DNA of 45,792 bases from an uncultured Collinsella sp. (GTDB taxonomy: Bacteria > Actinomycetota > Coriobacteriia > Coriobacteriales > Coriobacteriaceae): the NCBI GenBank assembly GCA_900545835.1, contig URBB01000001.1, positions 1 through 45,792 on the forward strand, in the 5' to 3' direction. Under the pieces are notes generated by a model. It made no database searches. It was not told where the DNA came from and saw only the letters and a program-made list of their open reading frames with translations. The position numbers were made by a program, and so were the translations under genes. Positions 7,377 to 15,831 of this stretch are shown here, piece after piece. Positions within the stretch are counted from its first letter, which is position 1. Every line of letters begins with the position of its first letter.

Positions 7377-8414
7377 TTAGGCCTTATCCGACGGACCGCC
7401 AAGGCGGATGCGCGGGTCGAGGAATGCATAGCTAATGTCGACGAGCAGGTTGATCACCATAACGACGACGACGATGAGCGTAACGCCGCCCATAACGATG
7501 GGCCAGTCACGCATGCTAATGGCGCGATAGACCTCATAGCCGATACCGGGCCAGTTAAAGACCGTCTCGGTCAGGATGGCACCCGAAAGCATGCCGCCAA
7601 AGTCGACACCAATATAGGTAACGACGGGGATGAGTGCATTCTTAAGCGCATGCTTGACGATGATCGCGCGATTGGAGAGACCCTTGGCCTTTGCCGTACG
7701 GATGTAATCCTGGTTCATGACGTCAAGCAGCTGCGAGCGCATGATGCGCGCAGCATAAGCGGTCGAAACCGAAGCCAGCGTAATGGTCGGAAGCACATAG
7801 TGCATCCAATCCTGATACTGAGAGCTGGAACCGCCGGCACCCGAGATCGGCATGGAGATTGCACCGCCCGTGGCGTCCTTGAGGATGACGCCAAAGAACA
7901 GCTGCAGCAACATACCGAGCCAGAAGGCCGGGACCGCAACGAGGATCGACGTGGTGAGCGTTACCAAAATATCCCAGAAGGAATAACGCTTTACCGCCGA
8001 AATGATACCCGCACCGATACCCATAATTGCCTCGAGCACGATGGCGCACGCGGCAAGTTTGACCGTATACGGATACTTCTGGGCAAAGATATCCGTAACC
8101 GGCAGCTTGCGCTGATACGAATTACCCAGATCGCCATGAAGCAGGCCGTTCATGTAATACAAGTAACGGTCCACGAGCGACGTTTGAACGGGCTCGCCGT
8201 TCTCGTCAAGGATCGCGTTGCCGTCCTCGTCCGTCTGGACCAGGTGATAGCGGACGCGAAGCTGAAGCTCCACCTCGGGGGACAGAGCCTTGTCTCCACC
8301 GATCAGCTTGATCGGATCTCCCGGCACGATATTCTGAAGGGCGAACAGAATCAGCGTAACGCCCAAAAATACCGGGATGAACTGAAGCACACGTTTAACG
8401 ATGTACTTACCCAT
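7377..8414 (-). CDS. oppB: Oligopeptide ABC transporter permease OppB
   Basis: This 345-residue permease begins MGKYIVKRVLQFIPVFLGVT, typical of OppB/DppB. It has six predicted membrane segments, a large external loop (about 45-100) and the coupling loop YIRTAKAKGLSNRAIIVKH. The ATG at 8414 is preceded by AGGGGAG. It is separated from oppA by 156 bases containing two stem-loops, a usual arrangement where the binding-protein gene is expressed above the permease genes. Confidence 0.92.
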   Translation of the reverse strand: MGKYIVKRVLQFIPVFLGVTLILFALQNIVPGDPIKLIGGDKALSPEVELQLRVRYHLVQTDEDGNAILDENGEPVQTSLVDRYLYYMNGLLHGDLGNSYQRKLPVTDIFAQKYPYTVKLAACAIVLEAIMGIGAGIISAVKRYSFWDILVTLTTSILVAVPAFWLGMLLQLFFGVILKDATGGAISMPISGAGGSSSQYQDWMHYVLPTITLASVSTAYAARIMRSQLLDVMNQDYIRTAKAKGLSNRAIIVKHALKNALIPVVTYIGVDFGGMLSGAILTETVFNWPGIGYEVYRAISMRDWPIVMGGVTLIVVVVMVINLLVDISYAFLDPRIRLGGPSDKA

Positions 8415-8445
8415 ACCACTCCCCTATCTAGGGATTAACCTAAAT

Positions 8446-8515
8446 GGGATGCCGATCGCCAGACCGGCATCCCAAAATTACCATCAGCCAGTTTACCCCA
8501 GGTTAGGGAGAACTG
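8446..8515 (-). other. Intercistronic stem-loops between oppA and oppB
   Basis: A 9-bp stem (GGGATGCCG 8446-8454 with 8465-8473) and a weaker hairpin at 8489-8515 lie between the oppA stop and the oppB start. Neither is followed by a strong T-tract. They may protect the oppA mRNA 3' end or reduce read-through into oppBCDF. Confidence 0.55.
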
Positions 8516-8570
8516 TATGTTTCCCATGAGGTCTACGTAAATACTTGACCCTCACGGAAGCTGCAAACTC

Positions 8571-10247
8571 TTAGGCGAGCTCAGCGGTACCCAGATCGGC
8601 GTGCTTCTGCGGATCGACATAGAGGTGCTTAATGCGATCGGAGCCGGCGATGGTGTGCGTGTAGAACATCACCGGGATGACCGGGCAGTCGGCAGCGACC
8701 ATTGCGTCGGCCTCCTGCATCTTAGCGACGCGCTCCTCGTCGTCAACAATAGTACGAGCCTCGTCGACCTTGGCGTCGAACTCGGGGTTGTTGTAACCGG
8801 AGCGGTTGTCGCCACCGAGGGAGTCGGAGTGGAACAGCGGATACAGGAAGTTGTCCATGATCGGGTAGTCGGCAATCCAACCCAGACGACCGAACTGATA
8901 GTTAAAGTTCTGATACTGCTCGAGCAGGGCAGACCACTCAGGGGTATCGGAGACAGCGGTAACGCCAACCTTGGCGAGGTCGCCGATGATGGACTCCATG
9001 ATCTCCTTGTGACCGCCGTCCTGGTTGTAGGAAAGGGTCACGCTAATGCCACGATCGCCGTTAGCGCCAGCGGGAGCAACCTTGTCGAGGTACTCGTTAG
9101 CCTTGTCGACATCGTAGGCGCAGAACTCCCATGCGCCCTCCTTGTAGCCATCGATGCCCGGAGGAACAATGCCGTCGGCAGGGGTACGGGTACCCTTGAA
9201 GATGGTCTTGCAGATGGCCTCACGGTTGATGGCCAGGGAGATACCCCTACGCAGGTCGGCGTTGTTGAACGGCTCGGCCGTGGTGTTGCAGGTCAGATAG
9301 TACGTGGAAGGCTCGGCGCCGAGCAGCATACGCTCGCCGTCACCCATGGTGTAGCCGTCCTTGGACACGCCGCGATCCTTCTTGGCGGCATCGATCTGAG
9401 CGACGGGAACGTCGCAGACATCGAGGTTACCGGCCTGGAACTCCTTGTAAGCGGTCTCCATGTCCTTGATGACCTGGAAGTGGATGCCATCGATCTTGGC
9501 CTTGTCACCATAGTAATCGTCGAACTTCTTGACGTTGATCTCCTGGCCATCCTCCCACTTGCCGTCCATCATGAACGGGCCGTTACCGACCGGGGCAAGG
9601 TAGAAGCTCTTGACATCGGACTCGGCGCACTCGGGAACCGGGGCCAGAGCCGGGTGAGAGGCGACGAAGGGGAAGTCGGCGTAAGCGGAAGCCAGCTTGA
9701 CGACGAGGGTCTCATCGTCGGGGCAGGTAACACCGCTGAGCTCGGTAGCGTTACCGGCAAGCAGATCGTCATAGCCCTCGACCATGGAGAGGTGATAGGA
9801 GACCTCGGAAGGGCCGTACTCGGTAGCGACAGCCGACTTGGTGTTGACCAGACGCTCCCAACCGAGCTTGAAGGACTTGGAGGTAACGTCGTCACCGTTG
9901 TGGAACTTGGCCTTCTTGATCTTGAAGGTAAACTCGGTAGCGTCGTCGTTGGACTCAAAGGACTCGCAAGCCAGCGGAACGATCTCGCCCTTCTCGGCGT
10001 CGTAAGAGGTCAGAGCGTCAAAGAGCTGGTACTCGACCTGAGTGCCCTGGTCCTCCTGGACGTTGTAGGGGTCGATGCAGACCGGGTTGTTGATGTAGAA
10101 GTTCAGCGTCGAACCGGACTCAGAACCGGAAGCGTCGCCGCCCTTCTTGCCGCATGCGGCAAGAAAAGCCATGGAGCTCGCAGCGAGGGTGCCGCCAACA
10201 AAGGCGCGACGACCCATAACGGGCTGGTGGAACATAGAATCAGCCAT
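8571..10247 (-). CDS. oppA: Oligopeptide-binding lipoprotein OppA (SBP family 5)
   Basis: This 558-residue extracytoplasmic binding protein feeds the OppBCDF importer. The ATG at 10247 is chosen because TAAGGAGG lies 7 bases upstream; a longer frame to 10295 is open but has no ribosome site. The N-terminus carries a Tat-like motif (MGRRAFVGG) and the lipobox LAAC before KKGGD, so it should be exported folded and lipid-anchored. The rest fits SBP_bac_5, with the typical region KFHNGDDVTSKSFKLGWERL and a C-terminal domain rich in acidic residues. It is the first gene of oppABCDF. Confidence 0.92.
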   Translation of the reverse strand: MADSMFHQPVMGRRAFVGGTLAASSMAFLAACGKKGGDASGSESGSTLNFYINNPVCIDPYNVQEDQGTQVEYQLFDALTSYDAEKGEIVPLACESFESNDDATEFTFKIKKAKFHNGDDVTSKSFKLGWERLVNTKSAVATEYGPSEVSYHLSMVEGYDDLLAGNATELSGVTCPDDETLVVKLASAYADFPFVASHPALAPVPECAESDVKSFYLAPVGNGPFMMDGKWEDGQEINVKKFDDYYGDKAKIDGIHFQVIKDMETAYKEFQAGNLDVCDVPVAQIDAAKKDRGVSKDGYTMGDGERMLLGAEPSTYYLTCNTTAEPFNNADLRRGISLAINREAICKTIFKGTRTPADGIVPPGIDGYKEGAWEFCAYDVDKANEYLDKVAPAGANGDRGISVTLSYNQDGGHKEIMESIIGDLAKVGVTAVSDTPEWSALLEQYQNFNYQFGRLGWIADYPIMDNFLYPLFHSDSLGGDNRSGYNNPEFDAKVDEARTIVDDEERVAKMQEADAMVAADCPVIPVMFYTHTIAGSDRIKHLYVDPQKHADLGTAELA

Positions 10248-10346
10248 GCCATCCTCCTTATGAGATAGGACAAAGAAATGTTCAGTCGGACGCATGTCGA
10301 GACAATCCGATCCGAACCATCAAAACGCCGCCCGCTGCAATGGCTG

Positions 10347-10375
10347 GTTATGCACAACGGTCCAACGTTTTGCAA
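10347..10375 (-). promoter_or_regulatory. Candidate promoter of the opp operon
   Basis: On the minus strand TTGCAA (10370-10375) and CATAAC (10347-10352) are 17 bases apart, giving a leader of about 95 bases before the oppA ATG. Both hexamers match the consensus at 4 of 6 positions. The rest of the gene-free stretch 10248-10542 holds the secG terminator and nothing else recognisable. Confidence 0.4.
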
Positions 10376-10484
10376 TACATTAGCGCATTTTATGCACGAT
10401 TTGGGGCTAATTCCGGTTAACGGTCGAGAATTTCTTTAGTTGGGCGAAGTATGTGAGGATATTTTGACTCTGTTACAAATATGT

Positions 10485-10519
10485 AAACAAAAAGGGTCCC
10501 GCACTTGCGGAACCCTTTT
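10485..10519 (-). terminator. Terminator after secG
   Basis: The stem 10490-10502 with 10507-10519 has one mismatch, which is a G-U pair on the minus strand, and a tetraloop. It is followed by TTTTTGTTT on that strand, 24 bases past the secG stop. Confidence 0.85.
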
Positions 10520-10542
10520 CAAGTATTTTATGCAGCTCGTGC

Positions 10543-10797
10543 TTAGTAGCCCACGATGCCCTGCGGGAAGAAGAACATGCACAGCACGACGCACACGGCA
10601 AACACGACAGCCATGATGACGGTCAGGCGGTCAAGGTTCTGCTCCATAACGCCCGTGGCAGAGCTGGAGTTATACAGCGAGCTGGCAATCATATCCGAAA
10701 CGCCGGTACCCTTACCGGAATGCATCAGGACGAGAATCGTCAGCGCCACGGCAGAAACAGCCCAAACGACAAACAGAAGAATCTGGAACGGACCCAT
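10543..10797 (-). CDS. secG: Protein translocase subunit SecG
   Basis: This 84-residue protein has two membrane segments (about 5-25 and 58-78) joined by the conserved loop LMHSGKGTGVSD, the hallmark of SecG. It is the small accessory subunit of the SecYEG channel. Its position after gapA-pgk-tpiA-gpmI matches the common actinobacterial and Firmicutes order, although a strong terminator (10903-10937) separates it from gpmI. Its ATG is preceded by TTAAGGAGC. Confidence 0.92.
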   Translation of the reverse strand: MGPFQILLFVVWAVSAVALTILVLMHSGKGTGVSDMIASSLYNSSSATGVMEQNLDRLTVIMAVVFAVCVVLCMFFFPQGIVGY

Positions 10798-10902
10798 AGA
10801 TAAGCTCCTTAATGAGAACAGTTTAAACTCCAGTACTGTACCACAATCCCCCGCTCTCCCCTACCTGCCACTCAAGGACGAGGTGGAAATGGCAGAAATA
10901 CC

Positions 10903-10937
10903 AAAAAGGGGATTGTCCGGTTGTGGACAACCCCCTT
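10903..10937 (-). terminator. Terminator after gpmI
   Basis: A 13-position stem (10906-10918 with 10925-10937, one G-U pair on the minus strand) is followed by TTTTTGG. It ends the pgk-tpiA-gpmI transcript 25 bases past the gpmI stop. Confidence 0.85.
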
Positions 10938-10962
10938 ACTAGAAAACGGTATTTGTTTTCTA

Positions 10963-12516
10963 TTAGGCCTCGGTGGCGAGCACGCGACCCGTCATCTCGG
11001 CGGAAGGCTCAATACCAGCCATGGTGAGCATGGTCGGAGCGATATCGGAAAGACGGCCGTCCTCGATACCGGTGAGCTTGGCTTTCTCATCAACGATGAT
11101 GAACGGCACACGGTTGGTGGTGTGAGCCGTGAACGGATGCTTAGAACCGTCGGAAGCAACGTCAAACATGTGATCGGCATTGCCGTGGTCGGCGGTAATC
11201 AGCGCAAAGCCGCCCTTGGCGAGAATCGCCGGGACAACCTTGGACAAGGCATCGTCAACAGCCTCGACGGCCTTAACGGCGGCGTCGAAGACACCGGTGT
11301 GACCAACCATGTCGCAGTTCGCGAAGTTCACGATGTAGAAATCAGCGCGATCCTCGTTAATAGCGGCGACGAGTTTCTCGGTCACCTCGGGAGCGCTCAT
11401 CTCGGGCTGCAGATCGTAGGTAGCGACCTTGGGGGAAGCGACGAGTACGCGCTCCTCGCCCTCCTTGGGCTCCTCGATGCCGCCGTTGAGGAAGAACGTC
11501 ACGTGGGCGTACTTCTCGGTCTCGGCGGTGTGCAGCTGCTTCAGGCCGTTGGCGGCGATAACGTCGGCCAGGACGTTCTCGGGGAACGTCTTGGGGAAGG
11601 CGACCTCGACGTCAAACGTCGGATCGTACTCGGTCATCGTCACAAAGTGCGAAAGCTTGATCTGCTCGCGCTCAAAGCCGTCGAATTCCTTGTCCGTGAA
11701 CACGCGGGTCATCTGACGAGCGCGGTCGGGACGGAAGTTGAAGAAGATGGCCGCGTCGCCCTCGTGAATGCCCTCGTTGTGGGCAGCGAAGGGCTCGACG
11801 AACTCGTCGCCGCGCGGGTCCTTCTCGTAGTAGGCCTTGATACCGGCAACGGGGTCGGTATCAGCATCGGACGCGTTGACCATGACGTCGTAGGCGCGCT
11901 GGATGCGCTCCCAACGGTTGTCGCGGTCCATCGCCCAATAACGACCCGAGACGGTGGCAACGCGAGCGTCGCAACCGGTCTCCTCGGAAATCTTGGCCAG
12001 GAAGGCGCAGAACTCGCTCATGTAGCCAGCACCGGACTGCGGGTCGACGTCGCGGCCATCCATGAAGGCGTGGACGCGAACGGTCTTGACACCGTGCTCG
12101 GCAGCCATCTTGACCAGAGCCTCGACGTGGTTCATGTGAGAATGAACACCGCCAGGGCTCATAAGGCCCATGAGGTGGAGAGTCTTGCCGTCAGCCTTGA
12201 CGTCGTCCATAGCCTTGACAAAAACCTCGTTCTTGGCGATGGAGCCGTCCTTGATGGCGTTGTTGATGCGCGAAAGCTCCTGGAACACGATGCGTCCGGC
12301 ACCGATGTTGAGGTGACCCACCTCGGAGTTACCCATCTGGCCATCGGGAAGACCCACGTCCTCGCCCGAAGCGCCGAGCGTGGTGTGGGGGTACTTCTCG
12401 TACAGGCTATCAAGGAAGGGCGTCTTGGCAGCGGCGACGGCGTTCTCGCCATCGGCCGGAGCAAGGCCGCAACCATCCATGATGATCAGGAGTGCAGGAA
12501 GATGACGCTGTGCCAT
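10963..12516 (-). CDS. gpmI: 2,3-bisphosphoglycerate-independent phosphoglycerate mutase
   Basis: This 517-residue cytosolic enzyme interconverts 3- and 2-phosphoglycerate through a phosphoserine intermediate. Visible motifs are the N-terminal metal site IIMDGCGLAP, the catalytic serine in GQMGNSEVGHLNIGAG, RPDRARQMTR in the substrate site, and TADHGNADHM near the C-terminus. The length is normal for the family. The ATG at 12516 lies 5 bases after the tpiA stop, so the two are co-transcribed. Confidence 0.95.
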   Translation of the reverse strand: MAQRHLPALLIIMDGCGLAPADGENAVAAAKTPFLDSLYEKYPHTTLGASGEDVGLPDGQMGNSEVGHLNIGAGRIVFQELSRINNAIKDGSIAKNEVFVKAMDDVKADGKTLHLMGLMSPGGVHSHMNHVEALVKMAAEHGVKTVRVHAFMDGRDVDPQSGAGYMSEFCAFLAKISEETGCDARVATVSGRYWAMDRDNRWERIQRAYDVMVNASDADTDPVAGIKAYYEKDPRGDEFVEPFAAHNEGIHEGDAAIFFNFRPDRARQMTRVFTDKEFDGFEREQIKLSHFVTMTEYDPTFDVEVAFPKTFPENVLADVIAANGLKQLHTAETEKYAHVTFFLNGGIEEPKEGEERVLVASPKVATYDLQPEMSAPEVTEKLVAAINEDRADFYIVNFANCDMVGHTGVFDAAVKAVEAVDDALSKVVPAILAKGGFALITADHGNADHMFDVASDGSKHPFTAHTTNRVPFIIVDEKAKLTGIEDGRLSDIAPTMLTMAGIEPSAEMTGRVLATEA

Positions 12517-12521
12517 ATGTC

Positions 12522-13289
12522 CTACTCGCCTGCCTTGACGACCATAGAGGCGAAGTCGGCAGCCTTGAGCGAAGCGCCGCCCACGAGGGCGCCGTCAACG
12601 TCGGGCTTGGCGACGAGCTCGGCAATGTTGCCGGGCTTGGCGGAACCGCCGTAGAGAACGCGGATGCCGTCGGCGAGCTCCTCGCCGAACATCTCCTTGA
12701 GGGTCTCACGGATAGCGCCGCAGACCTCCTGAGCGTCCTCGGCGGTAGCGGTCTTGCCGGTGCCGATGGCCCAGATGGGCTCGTAGGCGACGACGACCTG
12801 CTTGGGGCAGGTGATCTCAAGGCCAGCAAGGCCAGCCTTGACCTGGTTCACGACGTGCTCGACATAGGTGCCAGCCTCGCGGACCTCGAGGGACTCGCCG
12901 CAGCAGAAGACGGGAACAAGACCGGCGGCAACGAGAGCCTTGGCCTTCTTGTTCTGATCCTCGTCGGTCTCGTGGAAGTAGTCGCGACGCTCGGAGTGAC
13001 CGATGATGCAGTAGGTGCAGCCAGCGGACTTGAGCATGTCGCAAGAGGACTCACCGGTGAAGGCACCCTTGGCCTCCCAGTACACGTTCTGTGCACCGAG
13101 GGCGATGGGGGCAGCCTGAATGCGGTCATGAACCGTGGTGATGTCGATGGTCGGAGGGCAGACGAGCACCTCGACGCCAGCCGGAACCTCGGGCAGAGCC
13201 TGAGCCAGCTCGTCGGCGAGCTTGGCAGCCTCGGCGACGTCGTTGTTCATCTTCCAGTTACCAGCGATGAGAAGGGTGCGATTAGGCAT
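12522..13289 (-). CDS. tpiA: Triosephosphate isomerase
   Basis: This 255-residue TIM-barrel enzyme interconverts dihydroxyacetone phosphate and glyceraldehyde 3-phosphate. Motifs are NWKMN (catalytic Lys), IIGHSERR (catalytic His), AYEPIWAIGTGKTA (catalytic Glu and loop 6) and YGGSAKPGN. The ATG at 13289 starts MPNRTLL and overlaps the pgk stop by 8 bases. A longer open frame to 13352 runs into pgk and is not credible. Confidence 0.96.
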   Translation of the reverse strand: MPNRTLLIAGNWKMNNDVAEAAKLADELAQALPEVPAGVEVLVCPPTIDITTVHDRIQAAPIALGAQNVYWEAKGAFTGESSCDMLKSAGCTYCIIGHSERRDYFHETDEDQNKKAKALVAAGLVPVFCCGESLEVREAGTYVEHVVNQVKAGLAGLEITCPKQVVVAYEPIWAIGTGKTATAEDAQEVCGAIRETLKEMFGEELADGIRVLYGGSAKPGNIAELVAKPDVDGALVGGASLKAADFASMVVKAGE

Positions 13290-14472
13290 CGAGAAGCGCC
13301 TCCACTCCGGGCAGGGCCTTACCCTCGACGAGCTCCATGGAAGCGCCACCACCGGTGGAGATCCAGCTCATCTTGTCGGCCAGGTTGAACTTGTTGACAG
13401 CTGCGACAGAGTCGCCACCGCCGATGATCGAGGTGCAGTCGGCCTCGGCGACAGCCTCGGCGATAGCCTGGGTGCCGTGAGCGAAGTTGTCGAACTCGAA
13501 GACGCCCATGGGACCATTCCAGAACACAGTCTTGGCGCCCTTGACGGCCTCGGCGTAAAGCTCCTCGGTCTTGGGGCCGATGTCCATACCCTCACGATCG
13601 TCGGGGATAGCGTCGGAAGCGACAACCTCGGGGACAGCGTCCTCGCCAAAGTGATCGGCAACGCGGTTGTCGATGGGGAGCAGAATCTTGACGCCCTTCT
13701 CCTCGGCCTTCTTGAGCATCTCGCCGGCGCGCTCGACCCAGTCCTCTTCCTTGAGGGACTGACCGACGGACAGGCCCTGAGCCAGGAAGAAGGTGTAGGC
13801 CATACCGCCACCGATGATCAGGGTGTCAGCAGAGTCGATGAGGTGATCGAGAACGCCGATCTTGGAGGAAACCTTGGAACCGCCGACGATGGCGACGAAG
13901 GGGCGCTCGGGCTCGGCGAAGATGCCGGTCAGCGTGTCGACCTCCTTCTCGAGCAGGAAGCCGGCGACGGCAGGCAGGTAAGCGGCGGGGCCCACGACGG
14001 AACCCTGGGCGCGGTGAGCGGTGCCGAAGGCATCGAGAACGAAGACGTCACCATAGGAAGCGAGCTTCTTGGCGATCTCGGGATCGTTCTTCTTCTCACG
14101 CTTATCGAAGCGGACGTTCTCGAGAACGAGAACCTTGCCCGGCTCGACGGCGGCGACAGCCTCGGCAGCCTTCTCGCCGTAGGTGTCGGCAACAAAGGCA
14201 ACGTCAAGACCAGAGAGCTCGGCGAGCTTCTTGGCGACGGGCTCGAGGGACAGCTCGGGCTGGAAGCCGGTGCCATCGGGACGGCCGAGGTGGCTCATGA
14301 GGATGACGCGAGCATTGTGCTCAACGAGATAGTTGATGGTGGGCAGGGCAGCCTTGATACGGGTGGTGTCGCCAACGACGCCATCCTTGATAGGCACGTT
14401 AAAGTCAACGCGGACGAGAACGCGCTTGCCGTCGACATCGATGTCGCGGACGGTCTTCTTGGTAAAGGCCAT
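13282..14472 (-). CDS. pgk: Phosphoglycerate kinase
   Basis: This 396-residue two-domain kinase makes ATP from 1,3-bisphosphoglycerate. Motifs are RVDFNVPIKDG, LMSHLGRPDG, the nucleotide loop GGSKVSSKIG, WNGPMGVFE and GGGDSVAAV. I chose the ATG at 14472 (MAFTKKTVRDID), which has AAAGGTAG about 9 bases upstream. It overlaps tpiA downstream. A terminator-like hairpin (14527-14575) sits between gapA and this gene. Confidence 0.96.
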   Translation of the reverse strand: MAFTKKTVRDIDVDGKRVLVRVDFNVPIKDGVVGDTTRIKAALPTINYLVEHNARVILMSHLGRPDGTGFQPELSLEPVAKKLAELSGLDVAFVADTYGEKAAEAVAAVEPGKVLVLENVRFDKREKKNDPEIAKKLASYGDVFVLDAFGTAHRAQGSVVGPAAYLPAVAGFLLEKEVDTLTGIFAEPERPFVAIVGGSKVSSKIGVLDHLIDSADTLIIGGGMAYTFFLAQGLSVGQSLKEEDWVERAGEMLKKAEEKGVKILLPIDNRVADHFGEDAVPEVVASDAIPDDREGMDIGPKTEELYAEAVKGAKTVFWNGPMGVFEFDNFAHGTQAIAEAVAEADCTSIIGGGDSVAAVNKFNLADKMSWISTGGGASMELVEGKALPGVEALLDA

Positions 14473-14526
14473 GTTTGCTTCTACCTTTCGTACGTGTCTG
14501 CCTCCCATTACGGCAGACGATTTCTT

Positions 14527-14575
14527 ATAAAAAGGGCGCGACCCTAGGGTGTAAGCCCTATAAGGCCGCGCCCTT
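14527..14575 (-). terminator. Terminator between gapA and pgk
   Basis: A 9-bp stem (AAGGGCGCG 14532-14540 with 14567-14575) with a 26-base loop is followed on the minus strand by TTTTTATAAG. It starts 37 bases after the gapA stop. No good promoter was seen in the 54 bases before pgk, so partial read-through is likely. Confidence 0.75.
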
Positions 14576-14612
14576 CTTTAGACGCTCAACGAGCTATTCG
14601 CTAAAAGCTAAA

Positions 14613-15638
14613 TTAAGCAACGAACTTCTCGAAGTACTTGATGGTGCGGACCATCTGAGAGGTGTAGGAGTTCTCGTTGTCGTACCAAGAGGTGACCTGA
14701 ACGAGGGTCTGGCCGTTGCCGAGGTCAGAGCACATGGTCTGAGTGGCGTCGAAGATGGAGCCGTGGGTCTCGCCGACGATGTCGCGGGAGACGATCTGGT
14801 CCTCGTTGTAGGCGAAGGTCTCGGGGATGGTCTCGGCGTAGGCCTTCATGGCAGCGTTGACCTCGTCGACGGTGACCTTCTTGTCAACGACGGCGTAGAG
14901 GTTGGTCAGCGAGCCGGTCGGCGTCGGGACGCGCTGGGCGGCACCGATGAGCTTGCCGTTGAGCTCGGGGAGAACCAGGCCGATGGCCTTGGCAGCGCCC
15001 GTGGTGTTCGGGACGATGTTCTCGGAGCAGGCGCGGGAGCGACGGAAGTTGCCCTTGCGCTGCGGGCCGTCGAGCGGCATCTGGTCGCCGGTGAAGGCGT
15101 GGATGGTGGTCATGATGCCGGACACGATGGGAGCGAAGTCGTTCAGACCCTTGGCCATCGGGGCGAGGCAGTTGGTGGTGCAGGAAGCAGCGGAGATGAT
15201 GTTGTCCTCAGCAGTCAGCGTCTCATGGTTGACGTTGTACACGATGGTGGGCAGATCGCTGCCGGCCGGAGCGGAGATGACGACCTTCTTGGCGCCAGCG
15301 TTGATGTGGGCCTGAGCCTTAGCCTTGCTGGTGTAGAAGCCGGTGCACTCGAGAACGACGTCGACGTCAAGGTCGCCCCAAGGCAGGTTGTTAGCGTCGG
15401 CCTCCTTGTAGATCTTGATCTCCTTGCCGTCAACGGTGATGGAATCCTCGCCAGCAACGACCTCGTGATCGCGAGCGTAGTTGCCCTGCGTGGAGTCGTA
15501 CTTCAGCAGGTAAGCGAGCATATCGGGAGAGGTGAGGTCGTTGATAGCGACGATCTCGGAGCCCTCATGACCGAACATCTGACGGAAAGCCAGACGACCG
15601 ATGCGACCGAAGCCGTTAATAGCAACCTTTACTGCCAT
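14613..15638 (-). CDS. gapA: Glyceraldehyde-3-phosphate dehydrogenase, type I
   Basis: This 341-residue NAD-dependent enzyme oxidises glyceraldehyde 3-phosphate. It begins MAVKVAINGFGRIGRLAFRQ (Rossmann fold). The active-site cysteine is in SAASCTTNCLAP, and the C-terminal WYDNENSYTSQM is intact. Asp in INDLTS supports NAD use. The ATG at 15638 has AAAGGAGA 5-6 bases upstream. A 193-base regulatory region separates it from whiA, and a terminator follows it. Confidence 0.96.
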   Translation of the reverse strand: MAVKVAINGFGRIGRLAFRQMFGHEGSEIVAINDLTSPDMLAYLLKYDSTQGNYARDHEVVAGEDSITVDGKEIKIYKEADANNLPWGDLDVDVVLECTGFYTSKAKAQAHINAGAKKVVISAPAGSDLPTIVYNVNHETLTAEDNIISAASCTTNCLAPMAKGLNDFAPIVSGIMTTIHAFTGDQMPLDGPQRKGNFRRSRACSENIVPNTTGAAKAIGLVLPELNGKLIGAAQRVPTPTGSLTNLYAVVDKKVTVDEVNAAMKAYAETIPETFAYNEDQIVSRDIVGETHGSIFDATQTMCSDLGNGQTLVQVTSWYDNENSYTSQMVRTIKYFEKFVA

Positions 15639-15710
15639 TGTGTCTCCTTTCGTAAGGCCCCCGCGAGCTACAGCGCCCGCCGTTGAGGCCCACAAACTAA
15701 CCACTCGCCT

Positions 15711-15740
15711 AATATACCTTTTTTTTGACTTGAATTTCAC
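15711..15740 (-). promoter_or_regulatory. Candidate gapA promoter
   Basis: On the minus strand a -10 TATATT (15711-15716) and a -35 GTGAAA (15735-15740) are 18 bases apart, with an A8 run in the spacer. The inverted repeat CGAG-AATG-CTCG (15740-15751) begins at the upstream edge of the -35 box and could be a regulator site. Confidence 0.5.
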
Positions 15741-15772
15741 GAGAATGCTCGAAATTGAAAATCAAATTTACG

Positions 15773-15786
15773 TTAAAACGTTTTAA
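15773..15786. promoter_or_regulatory. Perfect palindrome upstream of gapA, LacI/CcpA-like operator
   Basis: TTAAAACGTTTTAA is a 14-base perfect palindrome with a central CG, about 33 bases upstream of the predicted -35 box of gapA. LacI/GalR family regulators typically bind palindromes of this form (AAACGTTT core). It is the only such site in this region. Confidence 0.45.
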
Positions 15787-15831
15787 AGACTAAAATAGCA
15801 GCTAAATCCATATATAAGTCGTTACTTCAAA

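Noticed and set aside
8601..10268. A 555-codon plus-strand open frame opposite oppA
   Set aside because: It is a mirror of the oppA codon bias, with Val/Leu/Gly/Asp-rich low-information sequence and no motif.
10248..10295. 16-residue N-terminal extension of OppA
   Set aside because: The upstream start lacks a ribosome site, and the ATG at 10247 has TAAGGAGG and puts the Tat/lipoprotein signal at the N-terminus.
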